The position numbers and the translations under genes were made by a program. From Armatimonadota bacterium (GTDB taxonomy: Bacteria; Armatimonadota; Fimbriimonadia; Fimbriimonadales; Fimbriimonadaceae): a stretch of 64,000 bases of DNA. This document shows, piece after piece, positions 6,616-15,222 of the stretch. Positions within the stretch are counted from its first letter, which is position 1. Every line of letters starts with the position of its first letter. Under the pieces are notes generated by a model. That model ran no database searches. It was not told the DNA's origin and was given only the letters and a program-made list of their open reading frames with translations. Location: NCBI GenBank assembly GCA_018268375.1, contig JAFDWS010000003.1, forward strand, positions 62,001 through 126,000, read 5' to 3'.

Positions 6616-8622
6616 TTAAGGCCAGCGCCGCTCAAGCTTGCTATACCGCTTCCACGGTGCCTTCGTCGGAGCGAGGGCTGCAACCGGGACAAATCCGACG
6701 CGGCCCGCTGGTGACCCGGCTTTCAACCTGAAATCACCTCGTTCGGGATCGGCAAAGAGCGGGTCGGAAATGAGGGAGCCTTGATCCTGCCCGGTTCTCT
6801 GCCAAGCGGCAAAGTCCTTCCCAGCAAAGTCGAACGACGCGCCGTCTTCGCGCCAATAGAGGTTTGACCGCATATCGAATCCAGGCTGCTCCCAGTTCGA
6901 CCCGAGGAGTTCCCCGCGCTTGAACAGGACGATGTTGTGCTCAAAAGTGAACGACAAGTGGTCTTCCTTCCGGGTTCGCATGAGCTGGTGCTCGTCGCCG
7001 AAGGCGAAGACGTTGTTGCGGACGACGTTCTCCTTCCCGTAGTGCTGGTGGAACCCGGCGCTCTTGGTCCCGAACACAACGTTGTTTTCAAGAAGGACGC
7101 CGGTGCTCCCTTCGTCGGTGTAGAGCCCCCAACCCCCATAGCTGTAACTCCTCACGTTCGAAATCCTGTTGCCTCGTACAACGGTGCCCGGTGCGACGCC
7201 GAGCAGATAGACGCCGCCCATGTCGCTCAACACGCCCTGGCCGATATCTTTGATCGTGTTGCCTTCGATCAAGTTGTGGTGTGCGCCGCTCTCGCCATAG
7301 CCCCACGACCAGCCCACACTGACGCCGGTATAGGTGAAGTCCTCGATCCAATTGTTGCGCACCGTGTTGTGGGCCGAGCTGCCGATCCAGACGCCGATCC
7401 CAGCAGGGTGCACCCTGCCGCCGCCAACAATCGTGCAGCCATCGACCGTTACGTTCCCGGTGACGAGCGCCGGATCCTTGACCAAAGGCATGAGCCCGAT
7501 CTTGACGCCCCCTGCACCGAGGTCTTCAAAGTTGGAGTTCTTGATCCAAATGTCTTGACAGGACTCGCCGACATCGAAGGCATACTCCCCGCACTGGTAA
7601 ACGTTGGTGGCCGCGAATAAGCAGTGGCGGGTACCTGAGAGGCGGATCGCCCCAGAGAGGTCAGCTTCGGCTTGGGGGAAGCTCCGTCCGTCACCGTCCA
7701 GGGCCCACCTGCTGCCGCGGAAGTTCAGGCCCATGACTTGGACGTGCTCGACAAAGCGCCTCTTCGATGGCTCGCCTCGGAACTCGACGCAGTAAGGAAG
7801 ACGTGGTATCTCGACCTTGGTCTTCGTCGGATCTTCGCCTGGCAATGGCTGGTATGTGAGTTCGCGCTCGCGGCGGTCGAAGCACCATGTCCCAGGAACC
7901 AGCCCTTCGGGAACGTTCTCGACCAAGTAACGGTCACCTGAGCGAAGTGCGGCCCAATCGCTTGGATTGCACGTTGGCGACTTGAACATCACCGTGCGGG
8001 ACGTAGGATCGATCTGTCCAGGGCGGAGCCGGGAGGCGATCCAGTTGTGGAACATCACGAACTCAGCAGAGTCATCATCCAGCCAGGTGGAACGCACGTC
8101 CCCCGGACGGTACTGGAAGCGATCGTGTCCTTTGCCTTCCGCCCTTGGCGAGGGTGGAACCGCCGCCTCTATCGTGAAATAACCTTTGAGCGGCAACCGC
8201 GCAGGCAAGCGACGCCGGCCGTCGACGAAGACTTCGCTCACGGCTGTCACCTGCGAAAGGGCTGCCCGCCAACAACCATCTGAGCCTCGCTTCATGGCAA
8301 GGCGCTGCATTCCCGAGAAGGTCGCGGGGGCGCCGACTGATCGGTAGGTGACGGGGGCCTGGACGGTGCCGCTGTCTTCGGGAGTGAGCACGAACGGCTT
8401 GTCGAGGATCTCCTCTTTGCTGCTTGGAAGGATAAGGACGTCGACGGGGCGTTTGCCGTCCTCCAGTTTGCGGACGCGGAGCCGTGCCGCCTCGAGCGTC
8501 CGCAAGGGGCCTTTTGAGCCGCGCCGCTGAACGTACTCGCCGGTCCAGTTGTCGTTGCCAGAAGGCGAAACATAGATAACGATCGGCTTGGCAAGCAAGG
8601 TCAGGGCGGCGGCAAGGATCAC
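6616..8622 (-). CDS. Secreted right-handed parallel beta-helix protein
   Basis: 668 aa exported protein. The GTG at 8622 (VILAAALTLLAKPIVIYVSPSG) is chosen because it gives a hydrophobic signal sequence and overlaps the tag stop by 2 nt; the open frame extends further upstream but only through tag. After the signal, IYVSPSGNDNWTG is the typical opening of DUF1565/parallel beta-helix carbohydrate-active proteins. Many Asn-ladder coils follow (for example NTVRNNWIEDFTYTGVSVG, NLIEGNTIKDIGQG, VRGNRISNVRSYSYGGWGLY, GVLLENNVVFGTKSAG). Proteins of this kind are often polysaccharide lyases or glycosidases, but no specific catalytic triad could be assigned. It follows tag on the same strand. Confidence 0.8.
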   Translation of the reverse strand: MILAAALTLLAKPIVIYVSPSGNDNWTGEYVQRRGSKGPLRTLEAARLRVRKLEDGKRPVDVLILPSSKEEILDKPFVLTPEDSGTVQAPVTYRSVGAPATFSGMQRLAMKRGSDGCWRAALSQVTAVSEVFVDGRRRLPARLPLKGYFTIEAAVPPSPRAEGKGHDRFQYRPGDVRSTWLDDDSAEFVMFHNWIASRLRPGQIDPTSRTVMFKSPTCNPSDWAALRSGDRYLVENVPEGLVPGTWCFDRRERELTYQPLPGEDPTKTKVEIPRLPYCVEFRGEPSKRRFVEHVQVMGLNFRGSRWALDGDGRSFPQAEADLSGAIRLSGTRHCLFAATNVYQCGEYAFDVGESCQDIWIKNSNFEDLGAGGVKIGLMPLVKDPALVTGNVTVDGCTIVGGGRVHPAGIGVWIGSSAHNTVRNNWIEDFTYTGVSVGWSWGYGESGAHHNLIEGNTIKDIGQGVLSDMGGVYLLGVAPGTVVRGNRISNVRSYSYGGWGLYTDEGSTGVLLENNVVFGTKSAGFHQHYGKENVVRNNVFAFGDEHQLMRTRKEDHLSFTFEHNIVLFKRGELLGSNWEQPGFDMRSNLYWREDGASFDFAGKDFAAWQRTGQDQGSLISDPLFADPERGDFRLKAGSPAGRVGFVPVAALAPTKAPWKRYSKLERRWP

Positions 8623-9197
8623 GGCACCTTGGCTCCGAACTTCTTGCACTCCTCGTACCGGAAGCACTCGGCGAGGTGGTCGTTCACAAGGCCGACCGCC
8701 TGCATGAACGCGTAGATGATTGTCGGACCGACGAATCCGAAGCCACGCTTCTGGAGGTCCTTGCTGATTGCTGTTGCCAGGTCGGTCACGGCCGGCACCT
8801 GGCCCATCGCAGTCCAATGGTTCTGGAGGGGACGGCCATCGACAAAGGCCCACAGATAGGTGGCAAAGCTTCCGTGCTCGCGCTGGACTTCAAGGAAGGC
8901 CCGAGCGTTCTTGACCGATGCAGCTACCTTCGCGCGATTGCGGACGATCCCCGGGTCTGTGAGGAGGCGTTCTTGGTCCTTCGATGTGAATTGGGCAACC
9001 TGAGAGGGGTCGAAATCGTGATACGCCCGCCGGTAGCCCTCACGGCGGTTGAGGATCGTCGACCAGCTCAGGCCAGCTTGTGCCCCTTCGAGGATCAGCA
9101 TTTCGAAGAGATGGCGATCGTCTCGCGATGGCACACCCCACTCTTCATCGTGGTACTTCTGCATCGCCTCCGACTCAGCCCAGGAGCATCGTTTCAT
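8619..9197 (-). CDS. tag: DNA-3-methyladenine glycosylase I
   Basis: Base-excision repair enzyme that removes 3-methyladenine from alkylated DNA. 192 aa, full length. The zinc-binding N-terminus KRCSWAESEAMQKYHDEEWG contains the Cys4/His16 pair. LFEMLILEGAQAGLSWSTIL, the helix-hairpin-helix region with the LLTDPGIVRNRAKV block, and the C-terminal GFVGPTIIYAFMQAVG and NDHLAECF (second His/Cys zinc pair) are all hallmarks of Tag. The gene has a TAGAGT -10 box 6 nt before its ATG and is followed without a gap by the beta-helix gene, an apparently unrelated partner. Confidence 0.95.
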   Translation of the reverse strand: MKRCSWAESEAMQKYHDEEWGVPSRDDRHLFEMLILEGAQAGLSWSTILNRREGYRRAYHDFDPSQVAQFTSKDQERLLTDPGIVRNRAKVAASVKNARAFLEVQREHGSFATYLWAFVDGRPLQNHWTAMGQVPAVTDLATAISKDLQKRGFGFVGPTIIYAFMQAVGLVNDHLAECFRYEECKKFGAKVP

Positions 9198-9203
9198 GAC
9201 GTG

Positions 9204-9209
9204 ACTCTA
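9204..9209 (-). promoter_or_regulatory. -10 box for tag, probable leaderless start
   Basis: TAGAGT on the minus strand, exactly 6 nt upstream of the ATG at 9197. Confidence 0.5.
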
Positions 9210-9250
9210 CCGTCGTAACCAGGCTGTTCGGTGCGAACGTCCAAGACATC

Positions 9251-9922
9251 GTGATCGCCGCTCTCTTCGCTCTTGCCGCCGCTCCCTCGCTGAAGATCCT
9301 TTTCATCGGCAACAGCCATACGGCTAACTTCGACATCGCCAACCAGGTCAAGAACCTTCTCCAGAGTGGCAAACCGGCCCGCGAAGTCGTCGTCTCGACC
9401 CAGATCGGAGCCATGTTGAACACGATCGCGGACTCGAACGCAGTCTTTCAAAAGATCCAAAACGGGCACTGGGACATCGTCGTCCTGCAGGGAGCACAAG
9501 TATCGAGCTCCCATAAGTACAAGTATCCCCAGGACGGGGCGGTGACGCTTGCCAAGGCCTCGCTCAAGGCGGGCGCTCGGGTGTTGCTTTATGTCGAGTG
9601 GCCCCGGCGCGGTTGGGACGAGAGCGAGTTCACCCTTGACGTTTATCGCGAGATCAGGGCTGAGGCCAAAGGATCGGAGGTCGTGCCTGTCTGTAACGCC
9701 TGGAACATGCTTTTAGGCCGAGACAAGGATTGGGATTTGTGGGCGGGGGACGGAAACCACACGAACTTGCCGGGCTCATATCTGGCGTCGTGCGTCCTCG
9801 CGACTTGGATCGATGGTCCCGCAGCCAAGTTCACGTGGGAGCCCAAAGGAATCGGCGATTTCGGAGCGATCGCCCGTGAGACAGCGGTCAAAGTCGTGAA
9901 AGCCGCACAGCCGAAGAGTTAA
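9251..9922 (+). CDS. SGNH/GDSL-type hydrolase, exported
   Basis: 223 aa. GTG start, then a short hydrophobic N-terminus (IAALFALAAAPS) that may be a signal peptide. Block I is ILFIGNSHTANF with the candidate nucleophile Ser22. A WDIVVLQGAQ block supplies the oxyanion-type region, and the C-terminal DGNHTNLPGSYL supplies the Asp-x-x-His dyad. This layout fits the SGNH superfamily (esterases and acetylesterases of polysaccharides). The substrate is unknown. The stop overlaps that of the convergent membrane protein gene (TTAA). Confidence 0.75.
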   Translation: MIAALFALAAAPSLKILFIGNSHTANFDIANQVKNLLQSGKPAREVVVSTQIGAMLNTIADSNAVFQKIQNGHWDIVVLQGAQVSSSHKYKYPQDGAVTLAKASLKAGARVLLYVEWPRRGWDESEFTLDVYREIRAEAKGSEVVPVCNAWNMLLGRDKDWDLWAGDGNHTNLPGSYLASCVLATWIDGPAAKFTWEPKGIGDFGAIARETAVKVVKAAQPKS

Positions 9923-10275
9923 CGGTCCTTTCTTCTCAGCATTCTCGCCACGAAGGGCAGCCAGCAAGCGAGGAGGGTGAAGAAGGCGATTGGCCACCAA
10001 ACGATCTGGTGTGCGACCACGATGGCAAGGATCATCGTCACCAGGCAAAGGACGGCCATGACCGCCGCGTGCCCGCCGAACATGGCCCAAAGGCCGTTGA
10101 CCGCCCGCCGCTTCGTCACCGGCGCTTTGTTGTCGCCTAGCGCGGCAACCGTGGAGAGGACGACTCCGACCACTGCCAGGATTCCTATCCAAAAGTTCGT
10201 GAGCAAGGCGATGCCGAGCCCGGCCACCAGCAGAAGGGGCGCTGTGTTCTTCACCGCGCGGACAGGGGCGAGCAT
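9919..10275 (-). CDS. Small integral membrane protein, 118 aa
   Basis: Not recognised. Three to four hydrophobic segments are visible: LLLVAGLGIALLTNFWIGILAVVGVVLSTVAAL (probably two), MFGGHAAVMAVLCLVTMILAIVVAH, and WWPIAFFTLLACWLPFV, followed by a basic tail (RMLRRKDR). The second Met (10275) is preferred to the one at 10284, because the upstream ATG lies inside a TAGAAT box whose spacing (7 nt) fits a leaderless start at 10275. No catalytic motif is visible. It is monocistronic, convergent with the SGNH hydrolase. Confidence 0.65.
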   Translation of the reverse strand: MLAPVRAVKNTAPLLLVAGLGIALLTNFWIGILAVVGVVLSTVAALGDNKAPVTKRRAVNGLWAMFGGHAAVMAVLCLVTMILAIVVAHQIVWWPIAFFTLLACWLPFVARMLRRKDR

Positions 10276-10282
10276 GGTGTCC

Positions 10283-10288
10283 ATTCTA
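10283..10288 (-). promoter_or_regulatory. -10 box, probable leaderless start
   Basis: TAGAAT on the minus strand (preceded directly by TG), 7 nt before the ATG at 10275. It overlaps the alternative ATG at 10284, which argues against that start. Confidence 0.5.
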
Positions 10289-10352
10289 CAGTCAGGTATT
10301 CGTAAAGTGGCCGCGAGAGGTTGCGTTCACGGGCTTAGGGTCTTGCCTGTGG

Positions 10353-11372
10353 CTACTTCGCGCCGACTTTGTGTTTCAGCAACGGTTCGAGGAACCTGCC
10401 CGTGTGACTTCCCTGTGTGGCGGCGATCTCCTCGGGAGTTCCAACAGCGACGATCTGTCCGCCGCCCGTGCCACCCTCGGGGCCCAGATCGATGACCCAG
10501 TCTGCAGTCTTGATCACGTCGAGGTTGTGCTCGATGACGAGGACGGTGTTGCCCTGGTCGACGAGGCGATGGAGGACGGTCAAGAGGCGACGGACATCGT
10601 CAAAGTGGAGTCCAGTCGTCGGTTCGTCCAGGATGTAGATCGTCCTGCCGGTGGACCGTTTGCTCAGCTCCTCGGCAAGCTTGACGCGTTGGGCCTCGCC
10701 ACCCGAGAGCGTAGTTGCAGGCTGTCCCATGCGGATGTATCCGAGACCGACGTCAAGAAGGGTGGCCAGCTTGCGATGAATCTTAGGAATGGGTTGGAAG
10801 AAGTCGCAAGCCTCTTCGATGGTCATCTCGAGCACATCGGCGATGGACTTGCCTTTGTACTTGACCTCCAGCGTCTCCCGGTTGTAGCGTTTGCCCTTGC
10901 AGACCTCGCACGGAACGTAAACGTCCGGCAAGAAGTGCATCTCGATCTTGATAATGCCGTCGCCACGGCACGCCTCGCAGCGGCCGCCCTTGACGTTGAA
11001 GCTGAAGCGGCCGTTCTTGAATCCCTTCATCTTTGAGTCTGGCGTCTTGGCGAACAGCTCGCGGATCATGTCGAAGGTGCCGGTGTAGGTGGCAGGGTTG
11101 GACCTTGGTGTGCGGCCGATGGGCGACTGGTCGATATCGATGACTTTGTCGAGCTGGTCGGATCCATCCAAGCTTTCGTGCGGCGCCCATGTACCGCGCG
11201 TGCCGTAGATTTCGTACATCAGCCTCGGAAAGAGGGTGTCTTGGACAAGTGTGGATTTGCCGCTGCCGCTCACGCCTGTGACACAGACAAAGGTGCCCAA
11301 GGGAACGCCCACGTTGACGTTCTGCAGGTTGTTCCCGGTCGCCCCCTTGAGTACCAGCCAGCCGTCAGACAT
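10353..11372 (-). CDS. uvrA: UvrA C-terminal half only (ABC-II module)
   Basis: UvrA is the damage-sensing ATPase of nucleotide excision repair, normally about 940 aa with two ABC modules. This gene codes only 339 aa and covers precisely the second module: [20 protein letters not shown], Walker [10 protein letters not shown] (33-41), zinc-finger cysteines 132/135 and 155/158, signature LSGGEAQR (222-229), Walker B YILDEP with Glu250, and the H-loop in VIEHNLDV. All key residues are intact, so it is not visibly decayed. The first module, the UvrB-binding domain and the insertion domain are missing; upstream are only 46 nt and then a tRNA gene. Either a split uvrA with the other half elsewhere, a second partial copy, or a rearrangement product. 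Confidence 0.9.
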   Translation of the reverse strand: MSDGWLVLKGATGNNLQNVNVGVPLGTFVCVTGVSGSGKSTLVQDTLFPRLMYEIYGTRGTWAPHESLDGSDQLDKVIDIDQSPIGRTPRSNPATYTGTFDMIRELFAKTPDSKMKGFKNGRFSFNVKGGRCEACRGDGIIKIEMHFLPDVYVPCEVCKGKRYNRETLEVKYKGKSIADVLEMTIEEACDFFQPIPKIHRKLATLLDVGLGYIRMGQPATTLSGGEAQRVKLAEELSKRSTGRTIYILDEPTTGLHFDDVRRLLTVLHRLVDQGNTVLVIEHNLDVIKTADWVIDLGPEGGTGGGQIVAVGTPEEIAATQGSHTGRFLEPLLKHKVGAK

Positions 11373-11418
11373 GTAGACGTAAGAATACCATAAAGGCTGT
11401 GCTGGGAAGAGAAAGTTT

Positions 11419-11492
11419 TGGAGCGGGCGATGGGAATCGAACCCACATGGCCAGCTTGGAAGGCTGGAGCTTTACCACTAAGCTACGCCCGC
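11419..11492 (-). tRNA. tRNA-Gly (anticodon UCC)
   Basis: The minus strand folds into a full cloverleaf: acceptor GCGGGCG/CGCCCGC, a D-arm with AGTGGTAA, anticodon stem CCAGC/GCTGG with loop CTTCCAA (anticodon TCC), and a T-arm with GGGTTCGATTCCC. Discriminator T is followed by an encoded CCA (11421-11419). It lies just upstream of, and on the same strand as, the UvrA half-gene. Confidence 0.97.
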
Positions 11493-11551
11493 CGCTCCTG
11501 GTCATTGTGGAAGCATCCCTTGCGATTGTCAAGGGAAGGCCCGGACTAGGC

Positions 11552-12340
11552 TCAGAACCGGATGCTCACCGACCAGTAGGCGTACTTGCCACGGACGAGC
11601 CCAACGAACATAGAAGCGCCCAGGTCGGCGCCTGGCCGCGGGCTCGCGCCGAGCCGGCCCAAGTCGTAGCCAAGGCCGACGTTCCAGTTGAAGACGTCGT
11701 ACTCGACAACGCCCTTCAAGTTTGGAGTGATGTTCGCGCTGGCATTGCCAAAAACGCTGTCGAAACGGTTGCTGCCACCGCCGATGGACGCATGGATTCC
11801 CTTCGGCCCCTCGTACGTGGCGACCCCGTACCAGGAGCGGCTGTTGCCCGGATCCTGGTGGTTCGGCCCTTCTCCCTGGGTGCCTCCACCTCCTCCGATG
11901 TCCTGAACGCCGATGCCGAAACGAACGGGTCCGCTCTGCCCCGGTGGCGTCCAAGTGAAGTTGGAAGCGTTGTCGAGCTTGCCACTCAGTACCATGAGAG
12001 TGTAGGTTCCTTGGCCGTACTTGCCCAGGGGTAGTCCGATCGTGAAGGCGGCGGTGCCGTTGCTGGTGGACTCGCCGCTACTGGAGTCGAGGAACCGGAA
12101 CGATGAGTTCGGGCTGAGGCTTCCGGCGCTTGCTACGAGCTGCCATGGCTTCAGCGAATAGGCGATCGGGGTGCTGATGGACCATGCACCCATCGGGTCG
12201 CAAGAACCGTCGGCCCGGATTCCGTAACCTGAGCCAGGCAGACCAGACATCGAGCGGAACTGCGGGAATTGACCGGGCCCCCCGACTTGAGAAAGCGCAG
12301 CGCAAGGGAGAAGGAGGAGCGAGAGGCAGGTAGCGCGCAT
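11552..12340 (-). CDS. Putative outer-membrane or secreted beta-rich protein
   Basis: 262 aa, not recognised. The ATG at 12340 gives a clean signal peptide (MRATCLSLLLLPCAALSQ). The mature part is Gly/Ser/Asn-rich and beta-rich, with alternating hydrophobic stretches (AFTIGLPLGKYGQGTYTLMV, KGVVEYDVFNWNVGLGYDLG) and it ends in an aromatic residue: YAYWSVSIRF. A terminal Phe after alternating residues is typical of outer-membrane beta-barrels, so a small porin-like or transferase-free barrel is plausible. A Gly run (GGGGG) sits mid-protein. An alternative ATG three codons upstream overlaps a CATAAT box. It is divergent from the wbpA-type gene. Confidence 0.65.
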   Translation of the reverse strand: MRATCLSLLLLPCAALSQVGGPGQFPQFRSMSGLPGSGYGIRADGSCDPMGAWSISTPIAYSLKPWQLVASAGSLSPNSSFRFLDSSSGESTSNGTAAFTIGLPLGKYGQGTYTLMVLSGKLDNASNFTWTPPGQSGPVRFGIGVQDIGGGGGTQGEGPNHQDPGNSRSWYGVATYEGPKGIHASIGGGSNRFDSVFGNASANITPNLKGVVEYDVFNWNVGLGYDLGRLGASPRPGADLGASMFVGLVRGKYAYWSVSIRF

Positions 12341-12347
12341 AGGGGGC

Positions 12348-12353
12348 ATTATG
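12348..12353 (-). promoter_or_regulatory. -10 box, probable leaderless start
   Basis: CATAAT on the minus strand, 7 nt before the ATG at 12340. Confidence 0.4.
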
Positions 12354-12376
12354 CCGAGTCCGAGGAGGTGCAAAGG

Positions 12377-12382
12377 TATGAT
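12377..12382 (+). promoter_or_regulatory. -10 box for the wbpA-type gene
   Basis: TATGAT, 20 nt before the ATG at 12403. The expected transcript would have a leader of about 12-14 nt without a clear Shine-Dalgarno. No good -35 was found. Confidence 0.35.
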
Positions 12383-12402
12383 TTGTCTCAACTCCCCCAA
12401 CC

Positions 12403-13734
12403 ATGAGCACTGCCCAAGCGCCTGCTTCTGACGTCCTCGCTGCCCTCAAGCAAAAGATCGCTGACAAGACCGCCAAAGTGGGTGTTGTCGGGCTCGGATA
12501 TGTCGGTCTGCCGTTTGCGGTGGAAAAGGCGAAGGTCGGGTTCCACGTCATCGGCATCGAGCAGAACCCTCGACGCGCGGACATGGTGAACCGTGCCGAA
12601 AATTACATCGGGGACGTCCACGACGAGGAGTTGCGGGACGCCGTCAAAAAGGGTCTCATCGCGGCGACCACCGGATTCGATGTCGTCCCCGAGTTGGACG
12701 TCATCGTTGTTTGCGTCCCAACGCCGCTCAATCAAAACCTGGCGCCAGACCTGCAGTACGTAAGCAGTGTCACCGCCGAAGTCGCGCGGCACTTGCGTCC
12801 CGGTCAGTTGGTCTCGCTCGAATCGACGACCTATCCGGGCACGTGCGAAGAGGTGATGCTGCCCTTGCTTGAGGCGAGCGGCCTCAAAGTCGAGGCGGAC
12901 TACTTCCTTGCCCACTCGCCGGAGCGCGTCGACCCCGGCAACAAGCGATATTCCACGAAGAACACACACAAGGTCGTTGGTGGTGTCGGCCCACGGTCGC
13001 TCGACGCTGCCGTCGAGTTCTACTCTCAAACCATCCAGAACGTGATCCCGGTCTCATCGGCAAAGGCAGCTGAACTTACAAAGGTGTTCGAAAACACGTT
13101 CCGCGCGGTGAACATCGCCCTTGTCAACGAGCTGACGCTGCTTTGCGACCGTATGGGCCTCAGCGTCTGGGAGGTTCTTGACGCCGCGTTCACCAAGCCC
13201 TTCGGCATCATGCCCTTCTATCCCGGCCCTGGCGTCGGAGGTCACTGCATACCGCTCGATCCGCACTATCTCGAGTGGAAGGCGCGCGAGCTCAACTTCA
13301 CCACGCGGTTCATCGGGCTCGCTGGCGAAATCAATCGCATGATGCCGGAGTTCACGGTCCGCAAGGCTGGCCGAGTGCTGAACGGCGCGGGAATCGCGTT
13401 GTCGCGAGCGAAAGTGCTGGTGTTGGGCGCTGCCTACAAGAAGGACATCGACGATTGGCGCGAGTCTCCCTCGATCGAGGTCATGCGGCTTTTGGTCGAG
13501 CAAGGCGCACGCGTCAGCTATCACGATCCGTACGTGCCATCGTTCAGTGAGCACGGCCTCGAGCTGGTCTCGACTCCCCTGGCGCCAGAAACGCTCGCGG
13601 CGGCCGACTTGGTCGTGATCGCGACCGACCACTCGTCAGTCGACTATGGCGAGGTCGTCCGGGCATCGAAACTCGTTTTGGACACCCGCAACGCGACGAA
13701 GATGCACCCGGCTCCGCATGTGACGCTCTTGTAA
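12403..13734 (+). CDS. wbpA: UDP-N-acetylglucosamine 6-dehydrogenase (WbpA type)
   Basis: NAD-dependent nucleotide-sugar dehydrogenase that oxidises the C6 hydroxyl of UDP-GlcNAc (or UDP-ManNAc) to the uronic acid. 443 aa, complete. The N-terminal Rossmann motif is GLGYVGLP (30-37), then VPTPLN (106-111), HSPERVDPGN (171-180), catalytic Lys226 in ELTKVFENTFRAVNIAL and catalytic Cys282 in GPGVGGHCIPLDP. The C-terminal domain has GAAYKKDIDDWRESPS. The WbpA/WecC/TviB subgroup cannot be fully separated by eye. WbpA is favoured because a WbpB-type dehydrogenase and a WbpD-type acetyltransferase lie immediately downstream. Confidence 0.88.
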   Translation: MSTAQAPASDVLAALKQKIADKTAKVGVVGLGYVGLPFAVEKAKVGFHVIGIEQNPRRADMVNRAENYIGDVHDEELRDAVKKGLIAATTGFDVVPELDVIVVCVPTPLNQNLAPDLQYVSSVTAEVARHLRPGQLVSLESTTYPGTCEEVMLPLLEASGLKVEADYFLAHSPERVDPGNKRYSTKNTHKVVGGVGPRSLDAAVEFYSQTIQNVIPVSSAKAAELTKVFENTFRAVNIALVNELTLLCDRMGLSVWEVLDAAFTKPFGIMPFYPGPGVGGHCIPLDPHYLEWKARELNFTTRFIGLAGEINRMMPEFTVRKAGRVLNGAGIALSRAKVLVLGAAYKKDIDDWRESPSIEVMRLLVEQGARVSYHDPYVPSFSEHGLELVSTPLAPETLAAADLVVIATDHSSVDYGEVVRASKLVLDTRNATKMHPAPHVTLL

Positions 13735-13773
13735 CCCCGGCATGCAATGTGACGGAGCCCTCTTTGACGGACC

Positions 13774-13782
13774 TGCCAAACT
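13774..13782 (+). promoter_or_regulatory. Weak extended -10 box
   Basis: TGcCAAACT ends 6 nt before the ATG at 13789. Spacing fits the leaderless pattern but the hexamer is weak. Confidence 0.3.
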
Positions 13783-13788
13783 AGGTGC

Positions 13789-14784
13789 ATGCCCGACCAA
13801 GCGACCTCACAGACCGGTAGCCGGCCCTCCATTGGGGTGGTCGGAGCAGGCGCTTGGGGCAAGAACATCGTCAAGACCCTGAGCGAGTTGGGGGCATTGG
13901 GTGGGATATCGGAAGTCAGTGCCGAGCGCCGGCACGAACTGCGTGAGCAGTACGACGTCCCGGTCGTCGGCGATCCCGAAGAGTTGATCGACATCGGGCT
14001 GAACGGCGTTTGCATTGCGGCCCCTGCTCCCGTCCACCACCCGCTCGCCAAGATGTTCCTTTTGGAGGGGCTCCACACCTTTGTGGAGAAGCCGCTGACG
14101 CTCTCGGTCATTGAGGCTGAGGAACTGAACGACCTTGCCGAGCAGAACGGGCGCGTGCTCATGGTCGGGCATCTTTTGATGTACCAACCAGCGATCCAGG
14201 CCGTGAAGGAACTGATTGACAGCGGAAAGGTCGGTCGGCTCTTCTCGCTCAACCATGAACGGCTGAACCTCGGTCGAGCACGGCGGGTCGAGAACGTCCT
14301 CTGGAGCCTCGGCGTCCACGATGTGGCGGTCTGCCTTTATCTTGCAGGCGAGGCGCCCATGGAGGTCAGGGCCAGCGGGCAATGCATGCTCCAGCCAACG
14401 ATCGAGGACGACGTCCGCCTCTCGCTCGAATTTCCAAGCGGAGTTCGCGGCAACATCCATTCGTCGTGGATGTGGCCCTCGATGCGACGCCGGCTCACGG
14501 TCGTGGGCGATGCAGGCATGCTTGTTTACGATGAGGTGGCTCAGACGGTCACCTTCCACGACAAAGGGATTTCTGCCGACCTCTCGAACCGCAACGATGG
14601 GGAAGCCATCGTCTTCGAGGGCGCGGGGCAGCCGTTGACCCTTGAGATGGAGCATTTCCTCGAGTGCTGTGCGAACGGAACTCGTCCAATCTCAGATGGT
14701 GTGAGCGGGCTGGAAGTCGTCCGCGTGCTTGAGCAGGCGTTTCCGTCCGACCAGGCCGCCGCCCTCGCCGCAAACGTCAGCTAG
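13789..14784 (+). CDS. wbpB: UDP-GlcNAcA 3-dehydrogenase-like oxidoreductase (WbpB/WlbA type)
   Basis: 331 aa Gfo/Idh/MocA-family enzyme. In the WbpB/WlbA branch it oxidises C3 of UDP-N-acetylglucosaminuronate to the 3-keto sugar, which the aminotransferase WbpE then uses. Rossmann GVVGAGAWGKN near 16-26, the EKP motif at 100-102 (HTFVEKPLTL), GHLLMYQPA, and LGVHDVAVCLYL carrying the conserved His-Asp. It starts 55 nt after the wbpA-type gene and ends in a 4-nt CTAG stop overlap with the convergent MGMT-like gene. Function is supported mainly by context, because the family is broad. Confidence 0.78.
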   Translation: MPDQATSQTGSRPSIGVVGAGAWGKNIVKTLSELGALGGISEVSAERRHELREQYDVPVVGDPEELIDIGLNGVCIAAPAPVHHPLAKMFLLEGLHTFVEKPLTLSVIEAEELNDLAEQNGRVLMVGHLLMYQPAIQAVKELIDSGKVGRLFSLNHERLNLGRARRVENVLWSLGVHDVAVCLYLAGEAPMEVRASGQCMLQPTIEDDVRLSLEFPSGVRGNIHSSWMWPSMRRRLTVVGDAGMLVYDEVAQTVTFHDKGISADLSNRNDGEAIVFEGAGQPLTLEMEHFLECCANGTRPISDGVSGLEVVRVLEQAFPSDQAAALAANVS

Positions 14785-15182
14785 GCTTCACTTCGCCTGA
14801 GCCGTTCGAGGCCGTCCGGACCACAGGACAGTTTCTTTGCGACCGGGCTTTTGGCGTCGAGCACTCGCCAGAAGGGGCTCACGTCGGCCGGATCTTTGCC
14901 AGCTTGGATTTCTTCGAGCGCGACTTCGGCGACGATTCGAAGGAAGATCGACGTGGTGAGTGGGCATGTGCCATCGGCACCATGGACGTGTGCCAGTTCG
15001 TCCCGGAAGCGAGGCAAAGGGACTGTCGTGCCTCGAGGGATCTGGCGGAGTCGTTGGTCGATTTCGGCAGGAGTCAAGATGAGCATCTTTGCACCGGCCG
15101 CCATTCCCGCAAAGGGCCGATCAATGGTTTCGACGACCGGCTCTCTGCCGTTGTTGTACTTCTGCCTCCAAGTCTTCGCCAT
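14781..15182 (-). CDS. MGMT-like small protein
   Basis: 133 aa. It resembles the family usually annotated as MGMT (methylated-DNA-cysteine methyltransferase-like) proteins: [16 protein letters not shown] at the N-terminus, a conserved mid-block [18 protein letters not shown], then [21 protein letters not shown] and the [17 protein letters not shown] tail. The true alkyltransferase active site PCHR is absent; instead the conserved motif is CPLTT, so repair activity should not be assumed. The gene interrupts the wbp-type set on the opposite strand. The assignment is from remembered family resemblance. Confidence 0.6.
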   Translation of the reverse strand: MAKTWRQKYNNGREPVVETIDRPFAGMAAGAKMLILTPAEIDQRLRQIPRGTTVPLPRFRDELAHVHGADGTCPLTTSIFLRIVAEVALEEIQAGKDPADVSPFWRVLDAKSPVAKKLSCGPDGLERLRRSEA

Positions 15183-15210
15183 GGCCTGTTCAGCTCGATC
15201 TTACGACAGA

Positions 15211-15216
15211 TACAAT
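15211..15216 (+). promoter_or_regulatory. -10 box, probable leaderless start
   Basis: TACAAT, 6 nt before the ATG at 15223, with no Shine-Dalgarno. Confidence 0.55.
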
Positions 15217-15222
15217 CGAACG

